From NCBI RefSeq assembly GCF_016798325.1, contig NZ_JAERVO010000001.1, forward strand, positions 744,001 through 808,000: a stretch of 64,000 nt of DNA. Direction: 5' to 3'. This document shows, in pieces, positions 17,496-27,170 of the stretch (positions are counted from its first letter, which is position 1; the number at the start of each line of letters is the position of its first letter). This DNA comes from Marinobacter mangrovi (lineage in GTDB: Bacteria; Pseudomonadota; Gammaproteobacteria; Pseudomonadales; Oleiphilaceae). The notes beneath the pieces were generated by a model, which was given only the letters and a program-made list of their open reading frames with translations, was not told the DNA's origin and made no database searches. A program made the translations under genes and the position numbers.

Positions 17496-18170
17496 ATGGC
17501 TTCCAGCGACTCCACTCCGAGACAGACACCAGAACATCCGAATCATCCAGGCAAGACGGTGCCTATCCAGCACGGCAAGGGCTTTCTCAAGGCCGATGTG
17601 TTCGTCTACATGCACGATGGGCAGCCGGTTATCTGCAAGGATTACAGTCGTTACCGCGGCAGTTGGCGGGCATTGCTTGCGCGTCTGCTGATTCGGCGCG
17701 AGGCCCGTATACTGGAATACCTGAAAGACTGGCCACACTCACCCAAAGTGGTGGGCTGTATGGGCACGCTGGCGCTGATGATGGAATACGTTCCCGGCGA
17801 GCTGCTCAGTGAGCACATGGCCGCTGGCGATCCCTTCTGTTTCGCGCAGTTGATGGGGGTCATGAAATCGCTGCACGGTATGTCGGTCACCCATAATGAC
17901 GTGCGCGGGAACAACATCATCCTCAGCAGGGACCGGGTGGTGCTGATCGATTTTGCCGGCGCGGTCCGGGGGCGGGGTATTGGTCGGCTTCTGCTGTCGC
18001 CAATGCGGCGCAGCGACATGTCCCACCTTCTGAAATACAAGGTCAGGATGACCGGCGAGAAGCCCACGGCGGAGGAGCAGCGCCTCTATCAAAAACCGCG
18101 CTGGATTCAGGTGCTGCAGCGGCTCTGGAAGCAACGACTGTTGCCGTTCTTCAAGCAACACGTCGGTTGA
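17496..18170 (+). CDS. Small RIO/LPS-kinase-like phosphotransferase
   Basis: A 224-residue protein kinase-like fold. Candidate catalytic parts are K48 (VICKDYSRYRGS), the catalytic loop HNDVRGNN (D135) and the metal-binding Asp in VLIDFAG (D152). The glycine loop is short (QHGKGFLKADVF), as in RIO and LPS core (Kdo/heptose) kinases. The start is uncertain: ATG 17496 follows a weak purine stretch; ATG 17454 is in frame and would add 14 residues. The substrate (lipid A core, protein or other) is not evident, and no LPS genes are adjacent. Confidence 0.75.
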   Translation: MASSDSTPRQTPEHPNHPGKTVPIQHGKGFLKADVFVYMHDGQPVICKDYSRYRGSWRALLARLLIRREARILEYLKDWPHSPKVVGCMGTLALMMEYVPGELLSEHMAAGDPFCFAQLMGVMKSLHGMSVTHNDVRGNNIILSRDRVVLIDFAGAVRGRGIGRLLLSPMRRSDMSHLLKYKVRMTGEKPTAEEQRLYQKPRWIQVLQRLWKQRLLPFFKQHVG

Positions 18171-18182
18171 GTGCGTCTGCTA

Positions 18183-18249
18183 TATCAAAAGGCATATCGA
18201 AGGTGCCGAAAATCGCTATTAGAAGCTATTCACGTGTCCGGTTAAGGTG
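18183..18249 (+). promoter_or_regulatory. Promoter module of the sugar dehydrogenase gene
   Basis: Two TATC-AAAA-like half-sites about 12 bases apart (TATCAAAA, TATCGAAG) followed by GCCGAAAAT and, 60 bases after the first half-site, TAAGGTG. The same arrangement, gap-free with 43 of 67 bases identical by my count, stands at 21614-21680 before the araF-like gene. It ends 35 bases before the start codon. Probably an operator-promoter shared by the sugar regulon. Confidence 0.6.
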
Positions 18250-18284
18250 AGGGCATCTGCTTTTAATGACGGGATAACAACACT

Positions 18285-19220
18285 ATGTCCGCTATCAAGA
18301 TTGGAATCGTGGGCTTTGGCAAGATCGCACGCGACCAACATCTGCCCGCCCTCAACGCCAATCCGGCCTATGAGCTGGTGGCCGTAGCCAGCCCATCCAG
18401 CACGTCGGATTCCCTGCCGCACTTCGCGTCCATGACGGCCATGCTGGAGTCGATGCCGGAGATCGATGCCGTGGCCCTGTGTGTGCCGCCGACCGTTCGC
18501 TATTCGTTGGCCAGCGAAGCATTGGCCCGGGGCAAGCATGTCCTGCTGGAAAAGCCACCCGGTGCAACGCTGGCCGAGGTTCACGAGCTTGAACGTCAGG
18601 CCCTGGAAGCCGGTCGAACGCTGTTTGCCTCCTGGCATTCCCGTCATGCGCCGGCCGTCGAACCGGCCCGGGAGTGGCTTCAGGGGCGTCGGATCGTTGG
18701 CGTGGATATCGAATGGAAAGAGGACGTCTGCGTCTGGCATCCGGGCCAGGACTGGATCTGGCAACCCGGCGGCATGGGTGTCTTTGATCCTGGCATCAAC
18801 GCGCTTTCGATCGCCACGGCCATCCTGGGCGACGCGTTTTTCTTCCGCGAAGGTGTCCTGGCGGTGCCGGACAACCGGCATTCTCCCATCGCCGCGGATT
18901 TGAGCTTTGCCAGCGCTGGCGGGTACCCGGTGAATGCGGCCTTCGACTTCCGCCAGAAAGGGCCCCAGAGCTGGGATATCCGGGTCGAAACGGAGGAGGG
19001 CACACTGATGCTTTCGAAGGGCGGAAGCCAGCTCTTTGTCGATGGCACGTTGCAGTTCGAGGCACCCGAACAGGAATACCCCGGACTTTACCGGCACTTC
19101 GCCGAATTGATCGAAAGCGGGCGTCATGATGTGGATGTCAGCCCGTTGCGGCATGTGTCGGATGCCTTCCTGCTCGGGCGTCGCGTCATCGTCGACCCGT
19201 TCCACTGGGAGGCGGACTGA
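18285..19220 (+). CDS. gal: Gfo/Idh/MocA aldose 1-dehydrogenase (L-arabinose/D-galactose)
   Basis: A 311-residue NAD(P)-dependent dehydrogenase closely resembling Pseudomonas fluorescens D-galactose 1-dehydrogenase and Azospirillum L-arabinose 1-dehydrogenase. Shared segments include GKIARDQHLPALNANPA, WKEDVCVWHPGQDWIWQPGG and GVFDPGINALSIAT. The cofactor fold is at GFGKIA (residues 10-15) and the catalytic Lys is K90 in LLEKPPG. It oxidises the sugar to the 1,5- or 1,4-lactone, the first step of the non-phosphorylative route. Because an arabinose-type importer and 2-oxoglutarate-semialdehyde dehydrogenase follow, L-arabinose is the likelier main substrate; these enzymes often accept both sugars. 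Confidence 0.9.
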   Translation: MSAIKIGIVGFGKIARDQHLPALNANPAYELVAVASPSSTSDSLPHFASMTAMLESMPEIDAVALCVPPTVRYSLASEALARGKHVLLEKPPGATLAEVHELERQALEAGRTLFASWHSRHAPAVEPAREWLQGRRIVGVDIEWKEDVCVWHPGQDWIWQPGGMGVFDPGINALSIATAILGDAFFFREGVLAVPDNRHSPIAADLSFASAGGYPVNAAFDFRQKGPQSWDIRVETEEGTLMLSKGGSQLFVDGTLQFEAPEQEYPGLYRHFAELIESGRHDVDVSPLRHVSDAFLLGRRVIVDPFHWEAD

Positions 19221-19244
19221 ACCGGCCGCGTCTTGCTGAGAGGA

Positions 19245-20186
19245 TCAGGCCTCCTCGCGAATGATCTCCCTCAGTGTCTTCATCAGGGCCGAGGCACCCG
19301 GTGACAGGCGCTTGTCCCTCAGGCTCACGAGGCCGTAGGGCTGGACCCGGATGGGTTCGCCAAACGGCAGAATGCTGAAGCGCTGCGGGGCACAGAGCAT
19401 TTCGGCCACCTGGCGGGTGGTCACCGTCAGCGTGTCGGATTTGTCGACCAGCGCCAGGGATACCAGGAAGTCCGGCGAATCGACGATGTACTTGGGCGGC
19501 TGCACGCCATAGTGCAGGAACAGGTTGTCGACACGCTGACGAAGCAGTGCGCCCGGTGGTTGCAGGGACCAGGGGTAGTCGGTCAGCGTGTCCAGCGATA
19601 CCGGCGCTTCGCCCATCGCCGGGTGCCCCTCCCGGCAGACGATGCAGATATCCTCCTCGCCGATTTCCTCAAAGATGAACCGCTCCGCGGTGAAGCCTTC
19701 CGGAATCCGGCTGATCACAAAATCAAACTCGCCCTCGATCATCCGCGGAACCAGCCGCTTACTCACGTCCACATCGACGCGCACCTTGAGGCCGGGCAGG
19801 TCCCGATGAACCCGTTCCACGGCGCTGGTCAGGATGGTGACCGCCGGGGCCATTACCGCGCCGACGGCGACCATACCCGCGTTGCCTTCCCGCATGGCAT
19901 TGATTTCCTCCCCCGTGTGGGTGAGCTGCGACACGATGCTGCGGGCGTGGCGCACCATGATTTCGCCATACCAGTTGGGCGTCATCCCACGCGGGTGGCG
20001 ATCGAACAGCACCACGCCGATCTGGTCTTCCAGGTCATTGAGGAGTTTCGAGGCGGCGGGCTGGTTCATGGAGAGGCTTTCGGCTGCCCGATGCAGGTTG
20101 CGATGTTCATCCAGTGCGAGAAACAGTTGCAAGTGGCGCAATTTGAGTCGAGCACGCAAGAACCAATCGCTGGCGAGTGTGGCCAT
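19245..20186 (-). CDS. LysR-family regulator of the sugar cluster (GbpR-like)
   Basis: A 313-residue LysR-type regulator with an N-terminal winged helix-turn-helix (about residues 15-75; LAL...HRNLHRAAESLSMNQPAASKLL) and a two-lobe effector domain. It resembles GbpR regulators of galactose/arabinose binding-protein operons in Azospirillum and Agrobacterium (LKLRHLQLFLALDEHRNLH; FDRHPRGMTPNWYGE). It is divergent from the mutarotase gene and lies inside the cluster, so it very likely controls it in response to the sugar or a pathway intermediate. Confidence 0.88.
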   Translation of the reverse strand: MATLASDWFLRARLKLRHLQLFLALDEHRNLHRAAESLSMNQPAASKLLNDLEDQIGVVLFDRHPRGMTPNWYGEIMVRHARSIVSQLTHTGEEINAMREGNAGMVAVGAVMAPAVTILTSAVERVHRDLPGLKVRVDVDVSKRLVPRMIEGEFDFVISRIPEGFTAERFIFEEIGEEDICIVCREGHPAMGEAPVSLDTLTDYPWSLQPPGALLRQRVDNLFLHYGVQPPKYIVDSPDFLVSLALVDKSDTLTVTTRQVAEMLCAPQRFSILPFGEPIRVQPYGLVSLRDKRLSPGASALMKTLREIIREEA

Positions 20187-20337
20187 AAGCCGTGTCCTGT
20201 CTTGATCGATATTGGATTTGTTATTGGTTCACCCGAAAAAAGGTATTAGTCGGGTATCAATCCCTAGTCTAACGTGATGTCGGGCGTTCGCGTCCACTTT
20301 TTCAAACAACAACAATTCCGAAAGCAGGAGCTACGAC

Positions 20338-21510
20338 ATGAAATGGATGATCGCATCCGCACCCTGGGTTCTAGCCGCCGCGATCAGTGGCCCGGCCCTG
20401 GCCGCCGACAATCCGGCCTCAATGACGGACGCCGTGAAGACATCCGTCTTCGGCACCTTACCGGATGGCCGTGAGGCCCGGCTGTACCGGTTTTCCAATG
20501 CCCACGGTATCGAAATGGCCGTGACCAACTACGGCGGTATCATCGTGTCACTGCGCACCCCTGACAGTGACGGCGATGTCGATGACATCGTGCTGGGTTT
20601 TGATTCCCTGGACGGGTACCTGTCCAGGGCTTACCAGACCTCCAACCCCTATTTCGGGGCATTGATCGGCCGCTATGGCAACCGGATCGCCGGCGGTGAG
20701 TTCACCCTGGATGGCAAAACCTACACCCTGGCAAAGAACAACGGCCCCAATCACTTGCATGGGGGCAACAAGGGGTTCAACCAGGTGCTGTGGGATGCGA
20801 AGCCGTTCTCCAACGACACCGGGACGGGCGTGATTCTCAGCTACACCAGCGCGGATGGGGAGGAAGGTTATCCGGGCAAACTGGACGTCACGGTGACCTA
20901 CACGCTGAGTGACCAGGACACGCTGTCGGTCGAGTACAACGCCACGACCACCAAGGCCACGCCGGTGAACCTGACCCAGCATTCCTATTTCAACCTGGAA
21001 GGCGAGGGCAGCGGCCGCATTCTGGATCATCGTCTGATGATCAATGCCGACGCGTTCACGCCCGTGGACAAGACGTTGATTCCCACGGGTGAAATCCGTC
21101 CGGTGAAAGGCACGCCGTTTGATTTTCGTGAAGCCACAGCGATCGGAAAGCGGATCAACGACGACAATACCCAACTCGAATACGGCCCCGGATATGACCA
21201 CAACTTCGTGTTGAACCGCCCGGATGGCCGTGACGGCGAACTGGTCCTGGCGGCACGGGTGACCGAGCCGGACAGCGGTCGGATACTGGAGATCGCCACC
21301 ACCGAACCGGGCATCCAGTTCTATTCCGGAAATTTCCTGGACGGCACCCTGACTGGCAAGTCGGGTCGGGCCTACGGCCGTCGCAATGGCTTCGCGCTGG
21401 AAACCCAGCATTTCCCGGACTCCCCGAACCAGAAAGACTTCCCGTCAACCATCCTGGAACCGGGTGACACCTACCACACGCGCACCGTGTATACCTTCTC
21501 GGCCCGTTGA
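20338..21510 (+). CDS. galM: Exported aldose 1-epimerase (mutarotase)
   Basis: A 390-residue GalM-family protein with a clear signal peptide (MKWMIASAPWVLAAAISGPALA), so it acts in the periplasm rather than the cytosol. Family hallmarks: SNPYFGALIGRYGNRIAGG near residue 100, NHLHGG with a catalytic His, TQHSYFNL with the second His, and a C-terminal LETQHFPDSPNQ segment that includes a region with the catalytic Glu expected. It interconverts alpha and beta anomers, which would supply the anomer preferred by the ABC importer or dehydrogenase. Ribosome site AGGAG lies upstream. A terminator follows, so it is a single-gene unit. Confidence 0.92.
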   Translation: MKWMIASAPWVLAAAISGPALAADNPASMTDAVKTSVFGTLPDGREARLYRFSNAHGIEMAVTNYGGIIVSLRTPDSDGDVDDIVLGFDSLDGYLSRAYQTSNPYFGALIGRYGNRIAGGEFTLDGKTYTLAKNNGPNHLHGGNKGFNQVLWDAKPFSNDTGTGVILSYTSADGEEGYPGKLDVTVTYTLSDQDTLSVEYNATTTKATPVNLTQHSYFNLEGEGSGRILDHRLMINADAFTPVDKTLIPTGEIRPVKGTPFDFREATAIGKRINDDNTQLEYGPGYDHNFVLNRPDGRDGELVLAARVTEPDSGRILEIATTEPGIQFYSGNFLDGTLTGKSGRAYGRRNGFALETQHFPDSPNQKDFPSTILEPGDTYHTRTVYTFSAR

Positions 21511-21527
21511 TGAAAAGAGGTGTTTTG

Positions 21528-21566
21528 AAAGGCCATCGTCGGCATCTCGCGGGCGGTGGCCTTTTT
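21528..21566 (+). terminator. Rho-independent terminator after galM
   Basis: GGCCATCG (21531-21538) pairs with CGGTGGCC (21554-21561, one G-T wobble), followed by TTTTT. It separates galM from the downstream araF promoter. Confidence 0.75.
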
Positions 21567-21613
21567 ATTCCGCGCGCTGTTCTGAAGGGGCTGTGTCTGT
21601 GCGCTTATATCGA

Positions 21614-21680
21614 TATCAAAAGTGGTATCAAAAGTAGCCAAAATTGGGATTTGTAGGATATCGCTGGTCGCCCTAAGGTG
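21614..21680 (+). promoter_or_regulatory. Promoter module of the arabinose ABC transporter operon
   Basis: Direct repeat GATATCAAAAGT / GGTATCAAAAGT (12-base period), then GCCAAAAT and TAAGGTG at the same distance as in the module before the dehydrogenase gene (18183-18249). Its repeats are more perfect here, which defines the half-site TATCAAAAG. It lies 74 bases before the araF start, directly after the galM terminator. Confidence 0.6.
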
Positions 21681-21754
21681 GAACTGTCTTCAGGACACAG
21701 AACGTGTGCGCAACAACAACAAACCGTGCCTTCGAGGCACTCAGGAGACATTGA

Positions 21755-22750
21755 ATGCGATCTCTTCGTAAGCTGAAATCGCTGGCTATCAGCGCCAGTT
21801 TTGCCTGCCTCCCCCTGATGTCCGCTCATGCGGCGCAGGAGGACACCACCATTGGATTTATCGTCAAGAAGCCGGAACAGGCATGGTTCATCAATGAACA
21901 GAGCGCCGCGACCGAACTTGGCAAAAAAGACGGATTCGAAGTCGTGAAGCTGTCCGGCGTGGACGGCCAGGAAGTTCTCTCCGCGATCGACAACCTCCAT
22001 TCACAGGGCGCCCAGGGCTTTGTGATCTGCCCGCCGGACGTGCGTCTGGGGCCGGTGATCAAGCGACGTGCCGAGCAGTACGATATGAAAGTCGTCACCG
22101 TCGATGACCGCTTCGTCAATTCCGATGGTGAGCCGATGAAAGACGTACCCCACCTGGGCATGTCCGGTTACAAGATCGGCCAGCAGGTGGGCAACACCAT
22201 CGCCAAGCAGATCAAGGCCCGGGGTTGGGATATGGACGATGTCGCCGCGCTGCGCATCAGTAACTACGAGCTGCCGACCGCCAAGGAGCGTACGGACGGT
22301 GCGACGGACGCCCTGATGGATGCGGGTTTCAAGAAAGACAACATCTTTGACGCGCCCCAGCAGAACACCGATACCAGCAGCGCCTTTGCCGCGGCTTCCC
22401 CGGTGTTCTCCAAGCAGAGCAAGTACAAGCACTGGGTGATTTACGCGCTGAACGAAGAAAGCGTGCTGGGCGGCGTCCGCGCCAGCGAGCAGTATGGCCT
22501 GACGGCCGATGACGTGATTGGCGTTGGTATCAACGGGTCCGGCGCGGCCTTTGCCGAATTCTCCCGTGAAAAGCCCACCGGCTTTTACGGCACCATCGCG
22601 GTCAGCTCCACGATGCATGGCCGCCAGAGTGCCAAAAACCTCTATAACTGGATTACCGAAGGTGAGAAGCCGCCGGCGAATACCCAGACCACCGGCAAGC
22701 TGATGACGCGTGACAACTGGCAACAGGTCCGCGACGAGCTGGGGCTTTAA
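21755..22750 (+). CDS. AraF-like L-arabinose ABC substrate-binding protein
   Basis: A 331-residue periplasmic binding protein with signal peptide (cleavage near SAHA-AQE). It aligns along its length with E. coli Ara[57 protein letters not shown], and [18 protein letters not shown]. It captures L-arabinose (E. coli AraF also binds D-galactose) for the AraG/AraH transporter encoded next. Ribosome site AGGAG precedes the ATG. Confidence 0.92.
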   Translation: MRSLRKLKSLAISASFACLPLMSAHAAQEDTTIGFIVKKPEQAWFINEQSAATELGKKDGFEVVKLSGVDGQEVLSAIDNLHSQGAQGFVICPPDVRLGPVIKRRAEQYDMKVVTVDDRFVNSDGEPMKDVPHLGMSGYKIGQQVGNTIAKQIKARGWDMDDVAALRISNYELPTAKERTDGATDALMDAGFKKDNIFDAPQQNTDTSSAFAAASPVFSKQSKYKHWVIYALNEESVLGGVRASEQYGLTADDVIGVGINGSGAAFAEFSREKPTGFYGTIAVSSTMHGRQSAKNLYNWITEGEKPPANTQTTGKLMTRDNWQQVRDELGL

Positions 22751-22815
22751 GCGGATGTCGGGTGTCCGCCGCAACCCGGGCGCCCGACCGTTCAGAGGTT
22801 TTCGGGAGTTCAATC

Positions 22816-24309
22816 ATGTCTGACCCATATCTCCGGTTTGACGGCATCTCCGTGGAGTTTCCCGGCGTACGTGCGCTCGACGATGTGTCCTTTGGCGCAC
22901 AGGCGGGTGAAGTTCACGCCCTGATGGGGGAGAACGGGGCCGGTAAATCGACCTTGCTCAAGGTGCTCAGCGGCGTCAACCGGGTCACTTCAGGCGCACT
23001 CTGGATCAACGGCGAGCGTCACGTGTTCGCTAATGAACGGGAAGCGCTGGACCAGGGCATCGCCATCATCTACCAGGAGCTGACCCTGTCGCCCAACCTG
23101 TCCGTGGCGGAAAATCTGTTGCTGGGTCAGTTGCCCGTCCGCAAGGGCTTTGTCGACCGGCGTTCGTTGCACGAGAGCGCACTGGGCGTGTTGCGGGAGC
23201 TGGGCGAGGAGGGCATCGACCCGGCCACACGAGTACGCGACCTGTCCATCGGCCAGCAACAGATGATCGAGATTGGCCGGGCCCTGTTGCGCAACGCCCG
23301 TATTATTGCCTTCGATGAGCCCACCAGCAGTCTGTCGGTCCAGGAAATTCGCAACCTCAAGCGCATTGTCAAACGGCTGCGGGATGAAGGCAAAGTCGTG
23401 CTTTATGTGACCCACCGAATGGATGAGGTCTTTGAAATGTGCGACGCCATTACGGTGTTCCGGGACGGCAAACACATCAGCACGCACCCCACGCTTGAGC
23501 ATATCGACCACGACATCCTGGTCAGCGAGATGGTCGGACGCGAGATTGAGGATGTTTACGGTTACCGGGAGCGCGAACACGGCCCGGTCCAACTCGAAGT
23601 GAAAGGCCTGAAAGGGCCCGGCGTCAGCGAGCCGGCCAGCTTTGATGTCCGCCAGGGCGAGGTTTTTGGTCTCTTCGGATTGGTGGGCGCCGGCCGCAGT
23701 GAGCTGCTTCGACTGGTTTGCGGGGCCGAAAAGGCCGAGGCCGGTTCGGTGCGCTACAAAGGTCGTGACTGCCTGTTTACCAGTCCCCGGGAAGCGATCC
23801 AGTCCGGCATCGCCATGTGCCCGGAGGATCGTAAGACCCAGGGCATTTTTGCCATCGCCAGCGTCGGCGACAACATCAACATCAGCTGCCGGCGCTTTTT
23901 CTCCCGCTGGAAGCTGTTCCGCAACACCGCCCAGGAAGCCCGCAACGCCCACGACTACATCCGGCGACTGCGCATCAAGACGCCAGGCCCGGAAACCCGC
24001 ATCGGCACGCTGTCCGGCGGCAACCAGCAGAAAGCCATCCTGGCCCGCTGGCTGGCCGAGGAGATCGACGTGTTCGTCATGGACGAGCCGACGCGCGGCA
24101 TCGACGTGGGGGCCCGGCGAGACATTTACTCGCTGCTCTACGATCTGGCGGAGCAGGGCAAGAGTGTGGTGGTCATTTCCAGCGACCTGGCGGAGGTCAG
24201 CTCGATCTGCGATCGCATTGGTGTGATGCGGGACGGGCGCGTGATTGATGTGGTCCCGCGTGACCAGGCCACCCCCGAACGTTTGTTGGGCCTGGCGTTG
24301 CCGGCCTGA
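22816..24309 (+). CDS. AraG-like sugar ABC transporter ATP-binding protein
   Basis: A 497-residue double-ATPase protein typical of sugar importers. Domain 1 has Walker [11 protein letters not shown] (residues 38-46) and signature LSIGQQQ. Domain 2 has the degenerate GLVGAGRSE loop and LSGGNQQK signature with [12 protein letters not shown]. The start ATG 22816 has GGGAG 7 bases upstream; the frame is open further upstream to 22762, which I reject. It energises uptake together with the AraH-like permease. Confidence 0.93.
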   Translation: MSDPYLRFDGISVEFPGVRALDDVSFGAQAGEVHALMGENGAGKSTLLKVLSGVNRVTSGALWINGERHVFANEREALDQGIAIIYQELTLSPNLSVAENLLLGQLPVRKGFVDRRSLHESALGVLRELGEEGIDPATRVRDLSIGQQQMIEIGRALLRNARIIAFDEPTSSLSVQEIRNLKRIVKRLRDEGKVVLYVTHRMDEVFEMCDAITVFRDGKHISTHPTLEHIDHDILVSEMVGREIEDVYGYREREHGPVQLEVKGLKGPGVSEPASFDVRQGEVFGLFGLVGAGRSELLRLVCGAEKAEAGSVRYKGRDCLFTSPREAIQSGIAMCPEDRKTQGIFAIASVGDNINISCRRFFSRWKLFRNTAQEARNAHDYIRRLRIKTPGPETRIGTLSGGNQQKAILARWLAEEIDVFVMDEPTRGIDVGARRDIYSLLYDLAEQGKSVVVISSDLAEVSSICDRIGVMRDGRVIDVVPRDQATPERLLGLALPA

Positions 24310-24331
24310 ACCAAAACAAGAGAGAACAATC

Positions 24332-25342
24332 ATGTCTACGGAAAAACTGGCTCAGGCACAGTCCACTCCAGACTTCTCGGCCAGCCGCGGCGGGCTGACC
24401 CGGATCGTGCGCAACCTGCTCGATACGTCCGGACTGATTGCCGTCTTTATCCTGCTCTTCATCGGGCTCTCCGTGATGGTGCCCGACTTCCTGACCGGCC
24501 GGAACATCGTCGGCCTGCTGTTATCCGTCACCCTGATCGGCACCATCGCCACAACCATGATGATGGTGCTGGCGCTGGGTGAAGTGGATCTGTCGGTGGC
24601 CTCCATCGTGGCCTTTACCGGCGTGGTGGCCGCGGTCATGACCTCCACCTCCGGCAGTGTCTTTATCGGTGTGATGTCCGGTGTCGCCGCCGGCGCCGCG
24701 GTTGGGGCCTTCAACGGCTTTGTGGTGGCCCAGTTCGGAGTCAATTCGCTGATCGCCACCCTGGCGGCGATGGAGTTTGTGCGCGGGCTGGCCTATATCA
24801 CCTCCGGCGGTGACGCGGTCATGATCACCGTGCCGTCCTTCTTCGACCTGGGCAGCGCCTCCTTCCTGGGGCTGACGGTGCCGGTCTGGACCATGATCGT
24901 CTGTTTCCTGATCTTTGGCGTGCTGCTCAACATGACCGCCTTTGGCCGCAATGTGCTGGCCACCGGCGGCAATGCGGAAGCGGCCAACCTGGCGGGCGTC
25001 AACGTACGCCGCCTGAAAATCACCGTCTTTGCCCTGCAGGGCGTGGTAGCCGGCGTGGCCGGGGTGCTGCTGACCTCCCGCATGGGGCTGGGCGATCCCA
25101 ACACGTCCCTGGGTCTTGAGCTCGCCGTGATCTCGGCCTGTGTACTGGGCGGGGTGTCCCTTTCCGGCGGCGTGGCCTCCATTACCGGCGTGCTGGTGGG
25201 CGTGCTGATTATGGGCAGCGTGCAGAACGCCATGGGCCTGCTCAACGTCCCGACCTTTTACCAATACCTCGTGCGCGGCGCCATCCTGCTGCTGGCCGTG
25301 CTGTTCGACCGTTGGAAACAGACCCGTCGCAGCCGGGCCTGA
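24332..25342 (+). CDS. AraH-like sugar ABC transporter permease
   Basis: A 336-residue polytopic permease of the RbsC/AraH family with about 8-10 hydrophobic segments (GLIAVFILLFIGLSVMV, IGTIATTMMMVLALGEVDLS, and so on). It carries the family motif ALGEVDLSVASIVAFTGV and the C-terminal TFYQYLVRGAILLLAV. The start is ATG 24332 in the MSTEKLAQ frame, 22 bases after the araG stop; an upstream in-frame start at 24245 lies inside araG and is rejected. Confidence 0.93.
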   Translation: MSTEKLAQAQSTPDFSASRGGLTRIVRNLLDTSGLIAVFILLFIGLSVMVPDFLTGRNIVGLLLSVTLIGTIATTMMMVLALGEVDLSVASIVAFTGVVAAVMTSTSGSVFIGVMSGVAAGAAVGAFNGFVVAQFGVNSLIATLAAMEFVRGLAYITSGGDAVMITVPSFFDLGSASFLGLTVPVWTMIVCFLIFGVLLNMTAFGRNVLATGGNAEAANLAGVNVRRLKITVFALQGVVAGVAGVLLTSRMGLGDPNTSLGLELAVISACVLGGVSLSGGVASITGVLVGVLIMGSVQNAMGLLNVPTFYQYLVRGAILLLAVLFDRWKQTRRSRA

Positions 25343-25392
25343 CCGGTGACGTCCTGAACGAGTCCCGAATCTGTCTTTAGGAGCATTATCCG

Positions 25393-27135
25393 ATGTCTGA
25401 TAAAAAGCGTCCGCTGCGTTCGGAAGCGTGGTTCGGCACGGCCGACAAGAACGGCTTCATGTACCGAAGCTGGATGAAGAACCAGGGTTTCCCCAAGCAC
25501 ATGTTCGATGGCCGGCCGGTAATCGGCATCTGCAACACCTGGTCCGAACTGACCCCGTGCAACGCCCATTTCCGGCGGATCGCCGACAAGGTCCGTCAGG
25601 GCGTCCTGGAGGCCGGCGGCTTCCCGGTGGAGTTTCCGGTGTTCTCCAACGGCGAATCCAACCTTCGGCCGACGGCCATGCTGACCCGCAACCTGGCCAG
25701 CATGGATGTGGAAGAATCCCTGCGAGGCAACCCGGTAGACGGCGTCGTGCTGCTGGTCGGATGTGACAAAACCACCCCGGCATTGCTGATGGGGGCCGCG
25801 AGCTGTGATCTGCCCACCATCGTCGTCAGTGGCGGCCCGATGCTGAACGGCAAGCACAAGGGCCAGGACATCGGCTCCGGCACGGCCGTCTGGCAACTGT
25901 CCGAGCAGGTCAAGGCCGGCCAGATCTCGATCCATGATTTCATGTCGGCCGAGGCGGATATGTCCCGCTCCGCCGGCACCTGCAACACCATGGGCACTGC
26001 GTCGACCATGGCGAGCATCGCCGAATCCCTGGGCACCTCACTACCGCATAACGCGGCCATCCCGGCGGTGGATTCCCGGCGCTATGTGCTGGCTCAGATG
26101 TCCGGTAACCGGATTGTGGAGATGGTCCATGAAGACCTGCGACTGTCGAAAATCCTGACCCGGGAAGCCTTCGAGAACGCCATCCGCGTGAACGCCGCCA
26201 TCGGCGGCTCGACGAACGCTGTGGTCCACCTGAAGGCCATCGCGGGTCGGATCGGTGTCGACCTGTCCATGGAAGACTGGACCCGGATCGGCCGGGGCAC
26301 GCCGACCATTGTGGACTTGCAGCCCTCAGGTCGGTTCCTGATGGAAGAGTTCTACTACGCCGGCGGCCTGCCTGCAGTGCTGCGTCGTTTGGGCGAAGCC
26401 AACCGGCTGCCACATCCGGATGCGCTGACGGCAAACGGCCAGACGCTGTGGGACAACGTCAAGGACGCACCGCTTTACAACGACGAAGTGATCCGTCCGC
26501 TGGATAACCCGCTTTGCGACGATGGCGGCATTTGCGTCCTGCGCGGCAACCTGGCACCCCGTGGTGCCGTCCTGAAGCCCTCGGCGGCGACGCCGGAACT
26601 GATGAAACACCGGGGCCGGGCGGTGGTGTTCGACAACTTCGACCATTACAAGGCGCGGATCAACGATCCGGAACTGGATGTAGACGCCAACAGCGTGCTG
26701 GTCATGCGCAATTGCGGGCCCAAGGGTTATCCCGGCATGGCCGAGGTCGGCAACATGGGGCTGCCCGCCAAGCTGCTGGAGCAGGGCGTGACGGACATGG
26801 TGCGCATTTCCGATGCCCGCATGAGCGGCACGGCCTACGGGACAGTCGTCCTGCATGTCGCGCCCGAGGCTGCCGACGGTGGGCCGCTCGCGGCCGTGCG
26901 CGATGGCGACTGGATCGAACTGGATTGCGAGTCCGGTCGACTACACCTGGACATCAGCGAAGCCGAGCTGGCGGCCCGCATGGAAGACGTGCATCCCGGC
27001 ACCTCCAGGGTGCTGGCCAGCGACGGCGGCTACCTGCAGCTCTACATCGACCACGTGCTGCAGGCGGACGAAGGCTGTGATTTCGACTTCCTCGTGGGGC
27101 AGCGCGGCGCCAAGGTGCCGTCCCATTCCCATTGA
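25393..27135 (+). CDS. IlvD/Edd-family L-arabinonate (sugar-acid) dehydratase
   Basis: A 580-residue iron-sulfur dehydratase close to the Rhizobium leguminosarum L-arabinonate dehydratase. Cluster ligands are C56 (TPCNAH), C124 (VGCDKTTPA) and C197 (SAGTCNTMG), with K126 for Mg binding. It converts L-arabinonate (or D-galactonate/D-fuconate in relatives) to the 2-keto-3-deoxy acid in the cytosol. It has a good ribosome site (AGGAG) and is followed by the next enzyme gene with a 35-base gap. Dihydroxy-acid dehydratase (IlvD) and Edd are less likely given the genomic context and the GNRIVEM/NGQTLWDN segments. Confidence 0.9.
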   Translation: MSDKKRPLRSEAWFGTADKNGFMYRSWMKNQGFPKHMFDGRPVIGICNTWSELTPCNAHFRRIADKVRQGVLEAGGFPVEFPVFSNGESNLRPTAMLTRNLASMDVEESLRGNPVDGVVLLVGCDKTTPALLMGAASCDLPTIVVSGGPMLNGKHKGQDIGSGTAVWQLSEQVKAGQISIHDFMSAEADMSRSAGTCNTMGTASTMASIAESLGTSLPHNAAIPAVDSRRYVLAQMSGNRIVEMVHEDLRLSKILTREAFENAIRVNAAIGGSTNAVVHLKAIAGRIGVDLSMEDWTRIGRGTPTIVDLQPSGRFLMEEFYYAGGLPAVLRRLGEANRLPHPDALTANGQTLWDNVKDAPLYNDEVIRPLDNPLCDDGGICVLRGNLAPRGAVLKPSAATPELMKHRGRAVVFDNFDHYKARINDPELDVDANSVLVMRNCGPKGYPGMAEVGNMGLPAKLLEQGVTDMVRISDARMSGTAYGTVVLHVAPEAADGGPLAAVRDGDWIELDCESGRLHLDISEAELAARMEDVHPGTSRVLASDGGYLQLYIDHVLQADEGCDFDFLVGQRGAKVPSHSH

Positions 27136-27170
27136 GCCTCTCGTTTGACGGATTGAATCAGGAGCACGTT

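Noticed and set aside
22990-24333. 447-residue minus-strand open frame opposite the AraG-like gene
   Set aside because: Shadow of a clear ABC ATPase; same reasoning.
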